This document shows, piece after piece, positions 1 through 8,882 of a stretch of DNA of 64,000 nucleotides. The DNA is from Aradus depressus (taxonomy: Eukaryota; Arthropoda; Insecta; Hemiptera; Aradidae). Position 1 is the first letter of the stretch. Each line of letters starts with the position of its first letter. A program made the position numbers and the translations under genes. The DNA is taken from NCBI GenBank assembly GCA_963662175.1, contig OY759215.1, forward strand, positions 45,401,213 through 45,465,212, in the 5' to 3' direction. A model generated the notes under the pieces. It did not search any database, was not told the origin of the DNA, and was given only the letters and a program-made list of their open reading frames with translations.

Positions 1-1680
1 CTCCGGGATGACTGATGGTTACTTTTCTCCGTCATTTCTTCTAGAGATGTCTTCATCTTGGTTTAATAATATTTCGGGGCGCCGGAGCATGGGACAAATT
101 AATCGAAGCACCTCTACTGACACCTGCTTGAAGTTCGATTTTCGAACTAAGAAGGAAACATTATTAAAAAAAAAAAAAAAAAACTATTAAGAATCTAATT
201 TTTTCATATATATATTTTTATATTCAAAAGATATTTTTTAAATAAACATAGAAATACTTGTATATTGAAATAGAGTTACTCTTAACACTTAAACAGTAAA
301 CGAAGAGTATGTGTGAAATGACCGTGTTTTATAAACGGAGGTTTAAGCTTCATTGTAGATCCGCCACTGCTGGAATGCAGAATGCCTATAAACATTAAAT
401 CGAAGATTAGAAGAAGTCAAATCCTGTTTCAATGATTAGGGAAAATCAGCAGAGTACTAGGAATAATCCAAATTGTACCAAAAATTAAAATATGGACAGT
501 TTTTTTTCGAAATACAAAAATAAGAGAACTATTAATCATATGAACAGTGCCTATCCAAGTTCATAATGTCTACATCAAAACGGTACTCAAATTCTAAGAG
601 GGGGAATAGGCTATATTATGCCTTAGAATGAGAAATGCGAAATTCCTTTTAATTTCCCAGCTGTATAGGGGTAGTTATGTAATCTATAACTATATGTGTT
701 AATGAACAACTATAACGATTGGAGAGGGAGGGCTTAACACAAAAACATTACTAACAAAAGACGTTTGTACTCGATATTTAGTACAATGATTTACAAGTAC
801 CTATCTTAGTAAGACTGCTTTTGATTTCCAAACAAATCTGTAACTTAGATTCAAAAAGAAAGCAAAAACGTAGTGAATAATTCAAGTTAGGGAAGTACAT
901 TGCAGGTGATTCACCTACAAATTTTTGACTACTTTGTCAGAGGAACCGGCAAAATTCGTCACTGTCTCAGCCACAGGTTCAAAGAGTAGCCAGTTATACT
1001 GAGAGAGTGCCATGATGAGTTGGAGCGCTGAAAGATAGATTTGTTAAATCCCACCTAAGATAGAGGGGAGGGTCTAGGATGGGGACCCGATCTGTGGATT
1101 TCATTAGCATCTATTAGATCTCTAGTTCTATGAATATTTCATATCTGCCCCACTTCTAGCACGAGAGCTCTGGTGAAATTCTCGTCTCTCTTCTCTATGA
1201 TAAGAGTCGTCTCTATACGTACGTGGCATAACTAAGCTTTTGTCAAAAAAAAGTTTCCAATAATGATAATCAATTCGAATCAAACACAACTAATAAAGGG
1301 TCATAATGATTGATATAATCGACAGAATCTTTATAGATGTTGGGGGAAATCGAGGTTCTTTCGTGTAACGATATATACCTCAAATTTAGCCAACGTTCGT
1401 TCCTTCATTTTATTTCTACTCGAAAACCTCGACTTCCCGCAACACTAGTAAAGATTGTAACCGAATAAGAACGTGAAATGTACCTGATCTTAAAATTGAT
1501 TGACACTCATCTTGAGTTAGGTATTCATAAAACAGGTTTTCAGTCCGAATTTCAAGCCTTCATCTCTATCATAGACTGACTATAGTGAAAAACGTAAGTT
1601 GTTCCTATGCATTTTTGCGACTCTTTCATCGGCCTACGTTGATATTACAATATTCTTATATACATTATTACTTTTTTAAG
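1..1680. other. AT-rich stretch without recognised gene
   Basis: No reading frame here looks like a protein I know. About 84-275 is a divergent direct copy of 22046-22225 (shared words such as AAGCACCTCTAC and CTGCTTGAAG followed by an A-run and AT-rich tail), so it belongs to a dispersed repeat. About 840-960 resembles dispersed repeat DR1 (GGGAAGTACATTGC followed by GATTCACC). The remainder shows no structure I can support. Confidence 0.5.
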
Positions 1681-1999
1681 TAAGATAACTCAGAGGTAGC
1701 TTGCTTACTGAGCTCAAAATCGCAGGTTCGTAATCCGGCCGAGACCTTTAGTTTTTTATCTGAGAGATGAAGAAACCTTGAGCCCTCCGTCCTTCTGACA
1801 AAACGTTAAGCGATGGGCTCGAGGCAGATACTCGTTAAAGACCTACTACCCTAGGCCAATAAAAAGTTTAGGTAGGCAAAATTTAGGACTCCCGTTGTAC
1901 ATTCGGGCTCATGTCCATCAGAGCAACGAAACAGCACACTAGTAGTAGGCGATATGATCTCGTTGTTAAATCCCGGACATAAATCTCAATAGCTAACTA
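1681..1999 (+). mobile_element. tRNA-derived SINE (family S1), old copy
   Basis: Sense-strand order is tRNA-like head (box-B-like GGTTCGTAATCC at about 1726), ATCTGAGAGATGAA, the GATGGGCTCGAGGC block, GGCAAAATTTAGGACTCCC, and the end GTAGTAGGCGATATGATCTCG. These blocks recur in about twenty places in the window. The head is damaged in box A, and the copy is strongly diverged from the fresher copies at 34.9 and 35.4 kb. The 3' end (CAATAGCTAACTA) is a worn form of the AACTAACTA tail. Confidence 0.75.
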
Positions 2000-2098
2000 T
2001 TTTCTCAAGTATAAAAAAGTAATGACACAAGATACGAGAGATGCATACCGAAAACAATCATAAAACGACTAGTTCTATCGGAAGAATAATGCTCAACT

Positions 2099-2258
2099 TA
2101 CAATGAAACAAAGAAACCCGCTGGCGCCATATATATTTTTTTAGTACATATATTTCCATATATACTTCCAGGTTGAAATGAATTTGAGAGGAGGAAGGGG
2201 AGGAATATAGTGATCTGTAAAAATGTGGTTGTAAATCCTTTTATGGCCACATTACATA
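2099..2258 (-). mobile_element. MITE-like repeat M1, partial
   Basis: Shares AATGAAACAAAGAAA, the GAGAGGAGGAAGG block, AGTGATCTGT and terminal TTATGGCCACATTACAT with copies at 18.16, 38.55 and 50.99 kb. In the fuller copies the end GTGATGTGGCCATTA is present as inverted termini; here only the right end is clear. No coding capacity; a non-autonomous DNA element is the best guess. Confidence 0.45.
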
Positions 2259-2540
2259 TATTTTCACTTTCTTATACCTAATAAGTTTTTATTTTTTATT
2301 TTCTGTTTGCTGGAAGTCACTCATGAGGCTTTCGCCCATACCCCGCCAAGATAGAATCCATCCTTATAAAAAGAGAATTAGGACAGCCTATTGTAGTAGT
2401 ATAAGTAATGAGTAACCTATTGTAATCGTGCGAAAATTCGAGATCAAGGTTCCGACGGATTTTTACGTTCAAGGTCCCCTGAATACGTTTTGATCGTCTG
2501 TGATTGAAACATAAAAACTGCCGGAAGAATGAATGTATCG

Positions 2541-2702
2541 ACATGCAATTTTCAATGTAAGACTCATAATGACAATACCTATCGATTTTTAGTCAAATCG
2601 GTCAAAGGGGAGGGAGAATAGAAGAGAGGCTTAACTCAAAGACACTAATAACTGACGTAATGAATGTATCGATACACAATTTCATAGGTGAATTCAAAAC
2701 CT
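2541..2702 (+). repeat. Dispersed repeat DR1, fragment
   Basis: Carries the DR1 signature: a GATTTT...TCAAATCGGTCAAAGG block, GGGAGGGAGAATAG, a word run reading TAATAACTGACGTAATGAATG, then TATCGATACACAATTTCATAGGTGAATTC. The same order recurs near 3.1, 3.6, 20.1, 21.0, 21.5, 25.3, 34.6, 36.9, 37.6, 47.2, 52.7 and 63.9 kb. No coding potential is evident; the class of element is unknown to me. Confidence 0.6.
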
Positions 2703-2719
2703 CAATTCAACTACCAAAG

Positions 2720-2880
2720 TGCTCGGGCTTTAACTACGAGGTCATATCGCCTACTACCAGAGCGCTCTTCCGTCTTTCTAGTGGACATGAGCCCGACTCT
2801 ACTGTGAGAGTCCTGAATTTTGCCTACCCTAAATTTTTATTGGGTTGTTTTATTTTTAGGGGTCTTTAACGAGTACCTCA
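2720..2880 (-). mobile_element. SINE S1, 3' part only
   Basis: Contains the S1 3' half in reverse orientation: GGGCTTTAACTACGAGGTC, CCTACTACCAGAGCGCTCTT, GGACATGAGCCCGACTCTAC, CCTAAATTTTGCCTACCC and GGTCTTTAACGAGTACC. The tRNA-like head is missing, as expected from 5' truncation during target-primed reverse transcription. Confidence 0.8.
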
Positions 2881-3002
2881 CTATATCTTTTTACGTATTT
2901 TAGCGTTATGATAATATGTTTGAAAATCAATATTTGTGTTACTCAGGGTCTTCTGAATCATCGTACTAATTTTCGTGATGGTACATTCATAAATCGACAA
3001 AT

Positions 3003-4055
3003 ATGAGAGGACAACAATCGACAATTATGAACCCACTCCTCTAATGCCCCACTTTCCAGCCGATTTGGCAAAAAATTGATAGTGAATTTCCTTATTAGGT
3101 TTTGGATTCAAATAACAAATTTCCTGTCAATACATTCATTACTTCGGCAGTTATTGAGGTTTTTGTGTTAAACCCCCCATTCCCCTCTTCCGTTTGGGCG
3201 ATTTTATGGGATTTTTTTTTTTCATTTTTGGAATTAGGGTTTGGAAAACATGAAATTCCGTTGAAAAGTCAACGTCGAATTTTTAACCATTAGGTACATA
3301 ACTTCCCCTATACTTCGCATAGTTGGGAAATAAATTAAATTAATAAGAAATAAAATACAGAGAAAGCAAACCGATAATGAGGGCGTAGCTCTACACAACT
3401 GTTTATGTAAGCAGAATTATCCAAATTTGGCAGGGTTCAGTGCAAAATACTTCCAAGTTAAGACCACGGGGGCGGAGCCCTATAAACTGCACGCTTGTTA
3501 CCTAACATCCCCCCATGGTAACTAATTCATGAGAGGACAACAATTGACAATTATGAACCCACTCCTCTAATGCCCCACTTTCCAGCCGATTTGGCAAAAA
3601 ATTGATAGTGAATTTCCTTATTAGGTTTTGGATTCAAATAACAAATTTCCTGTCAATACATTCATTACTTCGGCAGTTATTGAGGTTTTTGTGTTAAACC
3701 CCCCATTCCCCTCTTCCGTTTGGGCGATTTTATGGGATTTTTTTTTTTTCATTTTTGGAATTAGGGTTTGGAAAACATGAAATTCCGTTGAAAAGTCAAC
3801 GTCGAATTTTTAACCATTAGGTACATAACTTCCCCTATACTTCGCATAGTTGGGAAATAAATTAAATTAATAATAAATAAAATACAGAGAAAGCAAACCG
3901 ATAATGAGGGCGTAGCTCTACACAACTGTTTATGTAAGCAGAATTATCCAAATTTGGCAGGGTTCAGTGCAAAATACTTCCAAGTTAAGACCATGGGGGC
4001 GGAGCCCTATAAACTGCACGCTTGTTACCTAACATCCCCCCGTGGTAACTAATTC
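3003..4055. repeat. 526/527-bp tandem duplication, two near-identical units
   Basis: Unit 1 (3003-3528) begins ATGAGAGGACAACAA; unit 2 (3529-4055) begins with the same word. By eye the units differ at only about five positions: C/T in CAAT(C/T)GACAATT, one extra T in a T-run, AAGAAATAAA against AATAAATAAA, GACCACGGG against GACCATGGG, and CCCCCATGG against CCCCCGTGG. Each unit contains DR1-type sequence and a CTCTACACAACTG / GGGGCGGAGCCC stretch. The similarity means a recent duplication or an assembly duplication. No gene is seen inside. Confidence 0.95.
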
Positions 4056-4848
4056 ACTGATCTTTGTTTCGGCTAATTGAATTTTGCTTAATTATAAAAT
4101 CCCGTCGTGGCTCTCTTTTAATTAATGAACGTTTTAATTACGAACCAACCTGTTAGGTAGATAGATCTGTCCGTCGTTAGCCCGTTGGTCGATTGGTCCG
4201 TTGCAGTTCCGCACTTCACAGGACTCCATCTAAGGCAACGTACGACAAGTACCTCTTTCTTAGCAACTTTCTTAGAAAAACATAATAAATAAATAAGATT
4301 ATATAATGAAAGAACTTGGAAAAAATAAAAAAATGTGGCAATCACAAGACCTATTATATCCAGTCAATTTCTTAAATTTGATTATTCTTACGAAGAGAAT
4401 TTCTCTTGGCAATAAACCGCTATGTTGACTTTAACCATATTCGGAATACAAGTATTTCTTAAGATTACTGTACTCAGTATAAGTACTAGCTAGGCAACGG
4501 TAGGCACCGCAGCTAGTATGTGCTAGGTAACGGCCGGCACTTTCCTTAAAACTAAATATGACATATTGTATTTCCTACAACTCCATTGTTCCACACATAC
4601 TTTGGGATGCTATAGCTCTGTTTACATATCTCGAACCTGAGGATTGGAAAATTCATAAGTAGCATTTTTTTGATAGGATAACTGTTTTCGCACAAAGGTT
4701 CCGATTTGCCATTTTAAAATTTCCAGATATCTCACAAATCGGCGACCTTAGAAAAAAAATACTTTATATAAAATGAGCCTATCTCACTTTTCTCTAAAGC
4801 TAGTACATGAAGAGAATTTTGGTTGACTCAGTAATATAACCAGTATCG
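4056..4848. other. No gene recognised
   Basis: AT-rich. The only local pattern is a short imperfect repeat at about 4485-4541, where a block around CTAGGCAACGG(T)AGGCAC recurs in altered form as CTAGGTAACGGCCGGCAC. Nothing else supportable. Confidence 0.4.
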
Positions 4849-5110
4849 GTGGAAAAGGAGGCAGAGGTTGAGAGGGCGGTAAAGGTGGCGGTGGAAATGG
4901 GGGAGGCGGTGAAGGGGCGGTGAAGGTAGAGGAGGCGGTGAAGGTGGAGGTAGAAGTGGAGGAGGCGTTAGAGGTGGCGGAGTAAATGGAGGGAGAGGTG
5001 GAGAAGGCGGTGGAAATGGAGGAAGAGGTGGAGGGGCAGTGAAGCTGGAGGTGGAAGTGGAGGAGACGGTAGAGGGGGCGGTGTAAATGGAGGTAGAGGT
5101 TAAAGAGACA
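4849..5110 (+). repeat. Purine-rich G-cluster minisatellite
   Basis: About 260 bp of almost pure purine on the plus strand, built from GGNGG / GGAGGCGGTGAAGGTGGAG-type words with a loose 6- to 12-bp period. The many GG and GGG clusters in close succession could form G-quadruplexes, and the polypurine run could form triplex DNA. Frames stay open through it on both strands (Val/Glu/Lys- or Pro-rich), but that follows from composition and is not good evidence of a gene. It stands out sharply from the AT-rich flanks. Confidence 0.85.
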
Positions 5111-5426
5111 GTGAAATGCTCGAAAGAGGTTACACGATCGGCTCCGAGAGAAGTGGCCACACTAGAGTGCCCGGCCCGAGTTTGCGACGGTTCCAACCCC
5201 CTCCATCCCCCAGAAGTTTCGCCAAGAAGTGCTGCCACCCCATGGGGGCTTCAATGGGATTTTGGCATTCCTATGAGAAATCCAAATTTACATCAATCCT
5301 ACCTAGTCTGACCGCTCCTTATAGAGGAAGCTTAGCGTTTCCAGGAAAAGGATAATTGGTATTTTTATTACTGATAGTTACTTTTAGGTTCAAGGTGTCT
5401 GAAATTGGTTTGATATAATAACATAT

Positions 5427-5532
5427 CATTTCTTGTTATTATTTTTAAGTTTATACATTTTTTTTTCCTTTTTTGCTCTCTTTTTATAGTGCAGCTTCTG
5501 CAATTGAACTCATCATATAAACACATATGTTG
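5427..5532 (+). repeat. Segmental duplicate, copy 1
   Basis: ATATCATTTCTTGTTATT through CTCTTTTTATAGTGCAGC and GCAATTGAACTCATCATATA matches 6532-6637 closely. The duplication runs on into the following SINE (5533 and 6928), which shares unusual variants such as GGGCTTTAAAGTA in both copies, so the SINE was present before the duplication. Confidence 0.8.
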
Positions 5533-5716
5533 GTTAGTTAGTTATTGTTACTCATGCCCGGGCTTTAAAGTACGAGCTCATATCACCTACTACCAAAGCG
5601 CGTCTTTAAGGAGTACCTGACATCGTACAGACTCAGGACCATCGCTTAACTTGCCATCCGAAGGACGGCATGCTTAAATTTTACCTCCCAGATAAAATAA
5701 ACTAAGGATCTCGCGT
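5533..5716 (-). mobile_element. SINE S1 with internal deletion
   Basis: Starts GTTAGTTAGTTATTGTTACTC, then CATGCCCGGGCTTTAAAG, CACCTACTACCAAAGCGC, then jumps to TCTTTAAGGAGTACCTGAC, TCCGAAGGACGGCATGC and CTCCCAGATAAAATAAAC. Relative to full copies it lacks the central GAGCCCGACTC...CCTAAATTTT part and the tRNA-like head. Confidence 0.8.
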
Positions 5717-5739
5717 AAAATGACTCACTACGACCCTGA

Positions 5740-6050
5740 TTAAGACACCAATCACACAACCAAATTGATACCTATACTGAGTTCAGAGGGAGAGTGAAAA
5801 CTTATCTGACTAGGTCTAGGTGGGGAAGTATATTGGCAATGACGACGAGGAAGGGAGGTGGGTGATGTGCAAAAGGCTAGTGTTGGAGTGTGCAGATTGG
5901 AGAGGTCTTGTTCGATATGGGGCACGAGCCACGGAGCTGAGCTGGGTTTTGCAACAGGGCTGGCGTTCCGCATGGACTCACCCTCAGACCCATGTTACTC
6001 CCATTCCATGGCCTTGTCTGTACCTTCCTTCACGTTCCTTCTAGCCTGAT
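5740..6050. other. GC-richer island, unrecognised
   Basis: Base composition rises relative to the flanks (for example GGAAGGGAGGTGGGTGATG and GGGGCACGAGCCACGGAGC). A plus-strand frame from 5820 encodes 74 residues rich in Trp and Arg before a stop at 6044. I see no motif in it, overlapping frames are also open, and it may be a worn transposon or exon. Function unknown. Confidence 0.25.
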
Positions 6051-6531
6051 TGTTATTTATGATATCCTTATTACCTACTTAGGAAGTTTCAGTTGCTGCT
6101 CTATTTCTGTAGGAAGCTATGATGAATTATCTAGTTGGCATGTACCTACTTAATAAATAAGTGTCTGTATGTACTTGAAAATAAAGAGAGCACAATATAA
6201 AATATATTGCGACGGGCACATACTATTATTAAAAACTCATTAAATACTAATATTTTTTACTTCCCCGTACACGATGTAAGGGAAGTTGCATAATAGGTCA
6301 AAAATTCGAGATCGAGTTTTCATCAAGAACAATCTAACGGCTATCATGACGAGTATTTATAAGCTCATTAAATATGTGTAGTGTTTTTTACGAACGTTCA
6401 TTCTAACCCAAAGATGTCCGAAATATTGTCAAAAAGAAGAAAACACCTCTGAAAAAAAGCAACTTACTTTCATCTCAGATCAGCTGAAACATACAGTAAT
6501 TGAGCCAAAATTCGAAATGGCGTTCTAATCA

Positions 6532-6637
6532 TATCATTTCTTGTTATTATTTTTAAGTTGATACATTTTTTTTTCTTCCTTTTTTTATCTCTTTTTATAG
6601 TACAGCTGCTGCAATTGAACTAATCATATACAGACAT
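6532..6637 (+). repeat. Segmental duplicate, copy 2
   Basis: Second copy of 5427-5532. The small differences (ATAGTACAGCTGCTGC against ATAGTGCAGCTTCTGC) suggest an older duplication than the 526-bp tandem at 3.0 kb. In this copy the junction with the downstream SINE is interrupted by S2 sequence (6638-6914). Confidence 0.8.
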
Positions 6638-6667
6638 CCATGGCCCCGGGAGGGAGTTCTATCTACG
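6638..6667 (-). mobile_element. SINE S2 fragment, nested
   Basis: GACATCCATGGCCCCGGGAG and the next few bases repeat, base for base, the segment at about 6781-6816 inside the longer S2 copy just downstream. It is either an earlier truncated S2 into which the second S2 inserted, or a by-product of that insertion. Confidence 0.6.
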
Positions 6668-6677
6668 AAAATATGTT

Positions 6678-6682
6678 TTTTT

Positions 6683-6716
<34 letters not shown>

Positions 6717-6914
6717 CTCTCCTTTGGCTTTATGTACGGTGCATATTAGCCATGTTAATGTGTCATATATAATTATTTAAGACATCCATGGCCCCGGGAG
6801 GGAGTTCTATCTACGAAATAAAACTCACTCCCGGACGGGATTCGAACCCGCAAACCATGGTGAGACCATGCGACCAAAGCCCTACGCTCTAGCCCGCACG
6901 GCCACCATGGCCCC
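6678..6914 (-). mobile_element. SINE S2, class-II-tRNA-derived, full length
   Basis: Plus strand reads poly-T (about 6684-6716), TGGCTTTATGTACGGTGC, CATATTAGCCATG, then the head with a perfect inverse box B (GGATTCGAACCC) and GCCCGCACGGCCACCATGG. It is the inverse of the copy at 31770-31973. CGAAAATATGTT occurs at 6666-6677 and again at 6915-6926, a good candidate target-site duplication. The element sits between the duplicated segment and SINE S1 copy 6928-7264. Confidence 0.85.
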
Positions 6915-6927
6915 CGAAAATATGTTG

Positions 6928-7264
6928 GTTAGTTAGTTATTGTTACTCATGCCCGGGCTTTAAAGTATGAGGTCATATCACCTACTACCAAAGCGCTCTT
7001 TCGTCACTCTGGCGGACTTGAGCCCGACTCTACTGTGAGAGTCCTAAATTTTGCCTACCCTACATTTTTATTCACTTAGGGTAAGGGGTCTTTAAAGAGT
7101 ACCTGACATCGTACAGGCTCGGGACCATCTCTTAAATTTCAACTCGAAGGACGGCGTGCTTAAGTTTATTTCACCTCCCAGATAAAATAAACTAAGGGCC
7201 TCGGCCGGGATTCTAACCCGCGAACCTTGCAAGCATGCATACCACAGAGCTACATGCTCCCTCT
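6928..7264 (-). mobile_element. SINE S1, nearly full length
   Basis: From the tail TTAGTTAGTTATTG through CATGCCCGGGCTTTAAAG, GGACTTGAGCCCGACTC, CAGGCTCGGGACCATC, GAAGGACGGCGTGCTTAAG and CCCAGATAAAATAAAC to the tRNA-like head, whose inverse reads CCACAGAGCTACATGCTCC. It shares private variants with the truncated copy at 5533-5716, which supports a common ancestor duplicated together with its flank. Confidence 0.88.
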
Positions 7265-8754
7265 AAATGTTATAGATACTGAGGATGGGCTTCAGCATTA
7301 AACGTCTATATAGAAATGATACTTTTTAAAAATAAAGTTGGATAAAAAAAAACCTACAACAAAAAGTACCTTTTTTTCACTCTGAAGGAGGTTATTTTAA
7401 ATTAGAAGATAGCAACTTGACCTCGCTGTTGAGCGCCAGATCCAATCCTAATCCTATATTTCATTGAAATACATATATATATATTTTTTGGTCGAAAATA
7501 TATATTATCTTAAAACTGACCCATGATTCAGAGAGTAAGTCCCTGACATAAAGCCTCGACAAAGGCCAGATGGATTTTTTCTCATGTTACCTTTAGGTTG
7601 CACATGAACTATGTAAATTATTTATTGCATTTTTAAACAAGAAAAAAATATATAAAAACAAAAGAAATAGTTGCAAGAGATCTTTCTTTATTATTTTGAC
7701 CCAATAATGATCAAAGTGAAATTTATTGTCAGTAAATTGTTGGGTTGGAGGAAGCGCCGGGGGCCCCTCACGGAGACCTCCTACTGAACTCATAGACTGG
7801 GAGGATGCCTTGAACCGAACCTCAAGTAAAACACTGTATTTTCATGTAGGCACGCGAACACGCATCGCCCCTCCGGCAACTTTACTCTGGACGGGGAAAG
7901 CAAATGTCAAAAGGTGATTCTTCACAAGAGCCCAACTCCTAGCCTTTAGGGCCTCAGTTTGTAATCTGTTCTACCTGAGACCCAGATTGCTCTTAGACGT
8001 TTTCGCGTTGCATGCTGATTTCCCAGATATCTGTAGGAGGACAGACATACCTCACATACTTGTCGATAGGGCTGAGAGGCAGTAGAGATCAGCCTTTAAG
8101 TGGTGCTTAGAGGATACTGTAATCTTCACCTCGGTTGTGAAATTGCTCACTACCACGAATCTACTTCCCGTTTCCACTTATCACACCGGCTTAGGTCAAA
8201 CCTATTTTTTTTTTTAGTTTTTTTTTTTTTTTTAAACCGGACCTAAAATCAATACAACGTAGAACTACGTCAACTGGCACTATCTCACATGTTCTGCGTT
8301 GTTGAAGTATTCAACAGTTGACGTAGCCCTCGGCTGCAGGTTACTGCACATTGCCTACTGTGCCTCTTTGATTTACAGAGAGAGATAAACGATCGTCGTA
8401 TTACTAAATGTTCGTCACATTATTTCTGTTTATAACATACGTCCGTTAGCTGTGACCAGTCAGCTAAAGAATACAAGGCACATTTAGCTGTATTTCCTAA
8501 CGTTACTGTATCCAAGGGTTAAAAGGTAGAGAGTACAAACTTGTTTTGTTATAACTGAGACTCTATAAACTGTAATGATGTGTTACTAATTATTTTACGA
8601 TTATTATATTCGAAGATATAAGCGTTCAGAGTGTGATATTCGTGTTCCCGATATTACCCTTTACCATGCGAGGAGAAAGACGATGTACTATAACTAGTAT
8701 ACAAGTTTCGGTCCGGAAAACTTGGTATTTATAACTTTTAATAAAATTTCACAA

Positions 8755-8757
<3 letters not shown>
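7265..8757. other. No gene recognised
   Basis: The stretch 7735-8200 is less AT-rich than average (GGCGCCGGGGGCCCCTCACG) but has no long frame and no motif I know. Two T-runs (about 8202-8214 and 8218-8233) flank AGTTTTT. The stretch 8235-8470 contains ACGTAGAACTACGTCAACTG and, inverted nearby, CAACAGTTGACGTAG, a weak imperfect foldback. Nothing firmer can be said. Confidence 0.4.
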
Positions 8758-8787
<30 letters not shown>

Positions 8788-8789
8788 CA

Positions 8790-8795
8790 TTTATT
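8790..8795 (-). promoter_or_regulatory. AATAAA signal before poly(A) tail
   Basis: Inverse complement of TTTATT, two bases before the poly(A) of the jockey-type element; position and sequence fit a polyadenylation signal of the element's transcript. Confidence 0.6.
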
Positions 8796-8882
8796 GAGAA
8801 TTTTTGTACAATGTACATTCAATTGTGCTAAAATAAAATAAAAACAAAACATCTGGCACTTGAATGAGGCCGCTGACCAGCG

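Noticed and set aside
4828..5355. Proline-rich and Val/Glu-rich frames over the purine tract
   Set aside because: Open in several frames on both strands because of base composition; no start context or domain.
5820..6049. Small protein gene in the GC-richer island
   Set aside because: Overlapping open frames, no motif, no repeat of the frame elsewhere; kept only as an unrecognised region.
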